A stretch of 64,000 bases of DNA, taken from positions 558,001 to 622,000 of the forward strand of contig NZ_SBIW01000003.1 in assembly GCF_004054195.1 (NCBI RefSeq), written 5' to 3'. The notes below the pieces were generated by a model, which saw nothing but the letters and a program-made list of their open reading frames with translations, was not told the DNA's origin and made no database searches. Each line of letters begins with the position of its first letter. Position 1 is the first letter of the stretch. The position numbers and the translations under genes are program-made. The stretch comes from Mucilaginibacter gilvus (lineage in GTDB: Bacteria > Bacteroidota > Bacteroidia > Sphingobacteriales > Sphingobacteriaceae). Shown here one piece after another: positions 61,801 through 64,000 of the stretch.

Positions 61801-62425
61801 CTTGGTTCTCTAACGTTTTAAGGTTCTTTTCAATTTCGAAAAGCAAGTCTTCCACGCGCTCCAGGTCGGTCTCGGTATCTTTTAACTTGCTGAAAGTTTG
61901 TTTTTTGCGGAGCTTATATTTAGATATTCCCGATGCCTCCTCAAACAAATTACGGCGCGAACCTTCTTTGTTATTGATGATCTCGTCTATCATCCGCAGC
62001 TCGATAATGGAGTAGGAATCGGCACCCACGCCGGTATCCATAAACATATCGGTGATATCCTTCAGGCGGCATTGTACATCGTTGAGGCGGTACTCGCTTT
62101 CGCCGGTGCGGTACAGGCGACGGGTAAGCGTTACCTGCGAAAAATCGGTAGGGAGGATATTTTTGGTGTTATCGAAGGTGAGCGATACCTCGGCAAGGTT
62201 AGCCGGCTTACGGCTCTTGGTTCCGTTAAAAATAACGTTATCCATCTTCTCCGACCGCAGCATCCGGGTGCTTTGTTCGCCCAAAACCCAGCGGATGGCA
62301 TCTACCACATTGCTCTTACCACAACCATTAGGCCCCACAATAGCCGTAACCCCCTCATTAAAGTTGATGGTTATTTTATCGCCAAAGCTTTTGAAACCCT
62401 TGATTTCTAATTGTGTAAGCTGCAT
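58886..62425 (-). CDS. smc: Chromosome segregation protein SMC
   Basis: 1179 aa, the normal length. N-terminal head with Walker A GPNGCGKS at residues 31-38 and FKSFGDKITINF. Long coiled coils at about 165-505 and 660-1015 flank a hinge at about 510-655 (FPESIRFLKKNTNWAKN, HTMAGGSVGLFEGKRIG). The C-terminal head has LSGGEKTLTATAILF and the Walker B FCIFDEVDAPLDD. It compacts and segregates the chromosome with ScpA/ScpB, whose genes are not here. Confidence 0.97.
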   Translation of the reverse strand: MQLTQLEIKGFKSFGDKITINFNEGVTAIVGPNGCGKSNVVDAIRWVLGEQSTRMLRSEKMDNVIFNGTKSRKPANLAEVSLTFDNTKNILPTDFSQVTLTRRLYRTGESEYRLNDVQCRLKDITDMFMDTGVGADSYSIIELRMIDEIINNKEGSRRNLFEEASGISKYKLRKKQTFSKLKDTETDLERVEDLLFEIEKNLKTLENQAKKTERYYRLRDQYKILSMSLASFRIAGFSKTLGEIEEKEQKQRVERSGLSTRIDTLEAALQQQKLDSLTKEKNLAAQQKTTNEFVSKIRAYESEKRIKNEQLKHQQDKESRLKEELERDTNQHKHVQYNIKRLNEEKMQEDENLQTITTRVAELKAAVDGLRLSQTEARAELNELNAVNNRLQNQVYKTEKDIDILNIQQQALEQESLRNMEDASNKEVELSHFNRVVAELDSRTETLKSEYELAVDAENKLQEQIVSTEGELKTVTESIAADSRKLDAKQNEYNLTKSMVDNLEGFPESIRFLKKNTNWAKNIALFSDILFCKEEYRIAIENYLEPLMNHYVVNNYDEAIAAINLLSNSSKGRAQFFILDNYKDETTASPPQQISGIPALSVIEVDTRYAPLCTHLLKNVYLVNDNTEQDINNANLPDGVVLIGKSGKFNKSKHTMAGGSVGLFEGKRIGRAKNLDNLLKEIKQAETRIGSFKNQSQALQSTLTSLKASGRANEIRQKQTDLNKLNTELVTVKTKQEQYQAFIENSLNRKQDIANRIAGIKTEIQTLLPALAEYRTQKEMQADLMLDKQQAFNELNEFVSVQSNAYNQENIRFHQQQNKVSGLMKDLEYRESQLENLDGRIMHNSAEMEKVKMLIKENLQQTGYSDDSLLEMYEQKENLEKATQEAEREYYNWRGNITGSENEILLLRRNKDQAELIENELKDARNNLKLELNALKERLSVEFNVDISDLPETEENQTESEAEIREHTDKLKRQMDDFGAINPMAVEAYNEMSERHSFIQAQKKDLAEAKASLLATIQEIDDTAKEKFMTAFTLVRENFIKVFRSLFNEEDSCDLILSDPSHPLESEIDIIARPKGKRPLSINQLSGGEKTLTATAILFSLYLLKPAPFCIFDEVDAPLDDTNIDKFNNIIRKFSKESQFIIISHNKRTIACTDIIYGVTMVEQGISRVVPVDLRELAD

Positions 62426-62517
62426 TCAGTAAGATAGTGCGTCCGAAAAATAAAGCTTTAAGTTAAGGAAAAAATTCGGATTTTGTAAAGAGGAGCGAAG
62501 CGAAAACTGGTAAATGC

Positions 62518-63081
62518 TTAGGCCTTTTTCAGGTATTTGATCAGATGCTTTTCCAGGTAGCCTGTGCCGGTTGTCAGTTTTTCGTAACCCACCCATGTTT
62601 CTACAATTACACCTTGCGGCGAAATGATGTAGAAGCCCGGAAAGCTCGGTGCACGGTACTTTAACATGGTTTTGCCACGGAGGCCAGTACCATCGTTGAG
62701 GCTTACCCAGGTTACTTTTTCATCTTTGATACCCTTTAGCCATTCGCCTTTTTTATCAGCGGAGAAGGTTATCACATTTAGTTTGTTTTTATACTTTTTG
62801 GTCAGCATCCGCAACTCATCCGCGGAGGCCACGCAGGGGCCGCAGTGTACCGATGAAAAATCGAGCAGGATGTACTTACCGGTGTAGCTGGAAAGCTTGT
62901 GAGTTTTACCTGCAGCATCATAAGCTTCAAAATTGTAAATTTTGTCGCCAACCTTTAGTTCTACTATTTTGTCGATGTTTTTTAAACCGTTTAATTTATC
63001 GGGATTTTTGGAAGAAGCCTGCGCACAAAGCACGGCTGGGCTCATCATCGATAACAAAAATATCAGATGCCATTTTTTCAT
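62518..63081 (-). CDS. TlpA/AhpC-type thiol-disulfide oxidoreductase, secreted
   Basis: 187 aa from the ATG at 63081; an ATG four codons upstream would precede the signal peptide unnaturally. Signal peptide to VLCAQ. Thioredoxin fold with KYILLDFSSVHCGPCV (CGPC active site), VITFSADKKGEWLKGI and PGFYIISPQGVIVE. It probably reduces or isomerises disulfides in the periplasm. It follows the PhzF-like gene by 4 nt and is likely co-transcribed with it. Confidence 0.9.
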   Translation of the reverse strand: MKKWHLIFLLSMMSPAVLCAQASSKNPDKLNGLKNIDKIVELKVGDKIYNFEAYDAAGKTHKLSSYTGKYILLDFSSVHCGPCVASADELRMLTKKYKNKLNVITFSADKKGEWLKGIKDEKVTWVSLNDGTGLRGKTMLKYRAPSFPGFYIISPQGVIVETWVGYEKLTTGTGYLEKHLIKYLKKA

Positions 63082-63085
63082 CGTA

Positions 63086-63871
63086 TTACACATATATCTC
63101 GCCCTTTAAATAAGTAACGGCCTTACCGGCCATCAGCACCCGGTCGCCTTTAAGTTCGCACCAAAGCTCGCCTTTACGGGCGCTAACCTGGTAGGCATGC
63201 AAAATGTTTTTGCCTAAGCGCGCAGCCCAGTAAGGTATCAAATTGCAATGCGCCGACCCGGTTACCGGGTCTTCGGGTACTCCTGCAGCGGGCGCAAAAA
63301 AACGCGACACGAAGTCAACCTTTTTGCCCGGCGCGGTAACAATGATGCCGAGCGTATCTATTTTGGCTAATGCAGAGTGATCTGGAATGATGTTTAAGAT
63401 ATCATCTTCGGTTTCGTAAACCAGCATATAATCGCGCGAGCGAAATACTTTTAAGGGTTTCTTACCGCCCAAAGCCGCTACCAAACCTTCGGGGGTATCT
63501 GCCGCGAATGGTGGCCTTGATGGGAAATCCATGGCGTATTTATCGCCATCGCGCTTTACCGCCAGGGTACCGGCTTTTACCGTCTCGAAATAAATAGTGT
63601 CACCTTCATACCCCAGTTCCGTAAAAATAATATGTGCCGAGGCAAGGGTGGCGTGGCCGCAAAGGTCTATCTCCAGTTCGGGCGTAAACCAGCGCAGCAG
63701 GTAGCCGGTGGAGTTCTTTACAAAAAAGGCGGTTTCGGCAAGGTTATTCTCCAAGGCTATTTTTTGCATCACAGCATCGGGCAGCCAATCGTTCAGCGGA
63801 CAAACAGCAGCCGGGTTGCCGCCGAACAACTCATCGGTAAAGGCATCGGCCTGGTAAATTGGGATGGTCAT
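63086..63871 (-). CDS. PhzF-family isomerase/epimerase-like protein
   Basis: 261 aa. The two-lobed diaminopimelate-epimerase-like fold has IPIYQADAFTDELFGGNPAAVC at the start with the conserved GNPAAV, NLAETAFF with the catalytic-type Glu, LCGHATLASAHIIF and DPVTGSAHCNLIPYW. PhzF proteins isomerise phenazine precursors in pseudomonads; in other bacteria their substrates are mostly unknown. No phenazine genes are nearby. Confidence 0.93.
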   Translation of the reverse strand: MTIPIYQADAFTDELFGGNPAAVCPLNDWLPDAVMQKIALENNLAETAFFVKNSTGYLLRWFTPELEIDLCGHATLASAHIIFTELGYEGDTIYFETVKAGTLAVKRDGDKYAMDFPSRPPFAADTPEGLVAALGGKKPLKVFRSRDYMLVYETEDDILNIIPDHSALAKIDTLGIIVTAPGKKVDFVSRFFAPAAGVPEDPVTGSAHCNLIPYWAARLGKNILHAYQVSARKGELWCELKGDRVLMAGKAVTYLKGEIYV

Positions 63872-63885
63872 GGTAAAATTGGTAA

Positions 63886-64000
63886 TTACTTCCCGCTAAG
63901 ATAACCGTAAGTAATTAATTCGCTGTTATCGTTGATGTGTTTTGTTACGCCATCGGCTAATAAAATCACTTTATCGCTTACTTCTAAAATATTGTAATAC
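63886..64000 (-). CDS. C-terminal end of an unassigned protein (partial), possibly an ABC ATPase
   Basis: The minus strand is open from the right edge to a stop at 63886 and encodes 38 residues that include VSDKVILLADGVTKHI and end LITYGYLSGK. The VILLADG pattern is like the segment after the H-loop of ABC ATPases, but too little is present to be sure. Confidence 0.5.
   Translation of the reverse strand, partial: YYNILEVSDKVILLADGVTKHINDNSELITYGYLSGK

Overview
The window looks like chromosomal DNA of a Bacteroidota bacterium, most likely a soil or plant-associated Sphingobacteriaceae (Mucilaginibacter/Pedobacter-like). Support for this: two SusC/SusD pairs, FecI/FecR-type regulation, a MurF-Alr fusion, the promoter motif TAnnTTTG at many starts, few Shine-Dalgarno sequences, and several lipoboxes of Bacteroidota type. 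The genus is an inference. I see no rRNA, CRISPR array, intact transposase or integrase.

Layout. 1-2.2 kb: the start of a leftward propeller-type sensor, then convergent tRNA-Pro and tRNA-Gly, followed by two broken tRNA 3' halves (Leu and Asn) in AT-rich DNA that looks like an integration scar. 2.2-4.1 kb: a small AraC/GyrI plus glyoxalase-fold operon with decayed gene remnants. 4.1-24.5 kb, all on the minus strand: two SusC/SusD outer-membrane uptake systems combined with four secreted phosphoester-cleaving enzymes (a PI-PLC-like protein, two YncE-propeller/phosphoesterase fusions and an ENPP-like phosphodiesterase), a beta-barrel protein, and an ECF sigma/FecR pair. I read this as a locus for capturing and breaking down an organophosphate or phosphodiester. 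25.6-41 kb, all on the plus strand: a LytS/LytTR two-component system followed by about ten secreted or membrane proteins that I mostly cannot assign: an OmpA/LamG protein, a trefoil-like protein, a metzincin-like protein, a tandem pair of 137-aa secreted proteins, and an SdpA-like/SdpB-like (HTTM) pair. This is the least explained part and the best candidate for an undescribed system. It ends in a wrecked carboxylesterase.

41.7-64 kb is mostly core genome: tRNA-Leu and tRNA-Gly, RecX, MurF-Alr, a DUF502 protein, two MFS transporters, a LOG-family protein, a sodium:solute symporter, TrpA, a Sua5/YciO-type protein, YceI, SucC, a LolD-like ATPase, a pseudo-HAD protein with a small Rossmann-like partner, an S41 peptidase, SMC, a TlpA-like thioredoxin and a PhzF-like protein, and the tail of a further gene at the right edge.

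The 3' end of the intact tRNA-Leu at 41.8 kb is repeated, in the same orientation, as a 29-bp sequence at 1.58 kb. The 40 kb between them (both accessory regions) therefore has the geometry of an old tRNA-targeted island, although no integrase remains.
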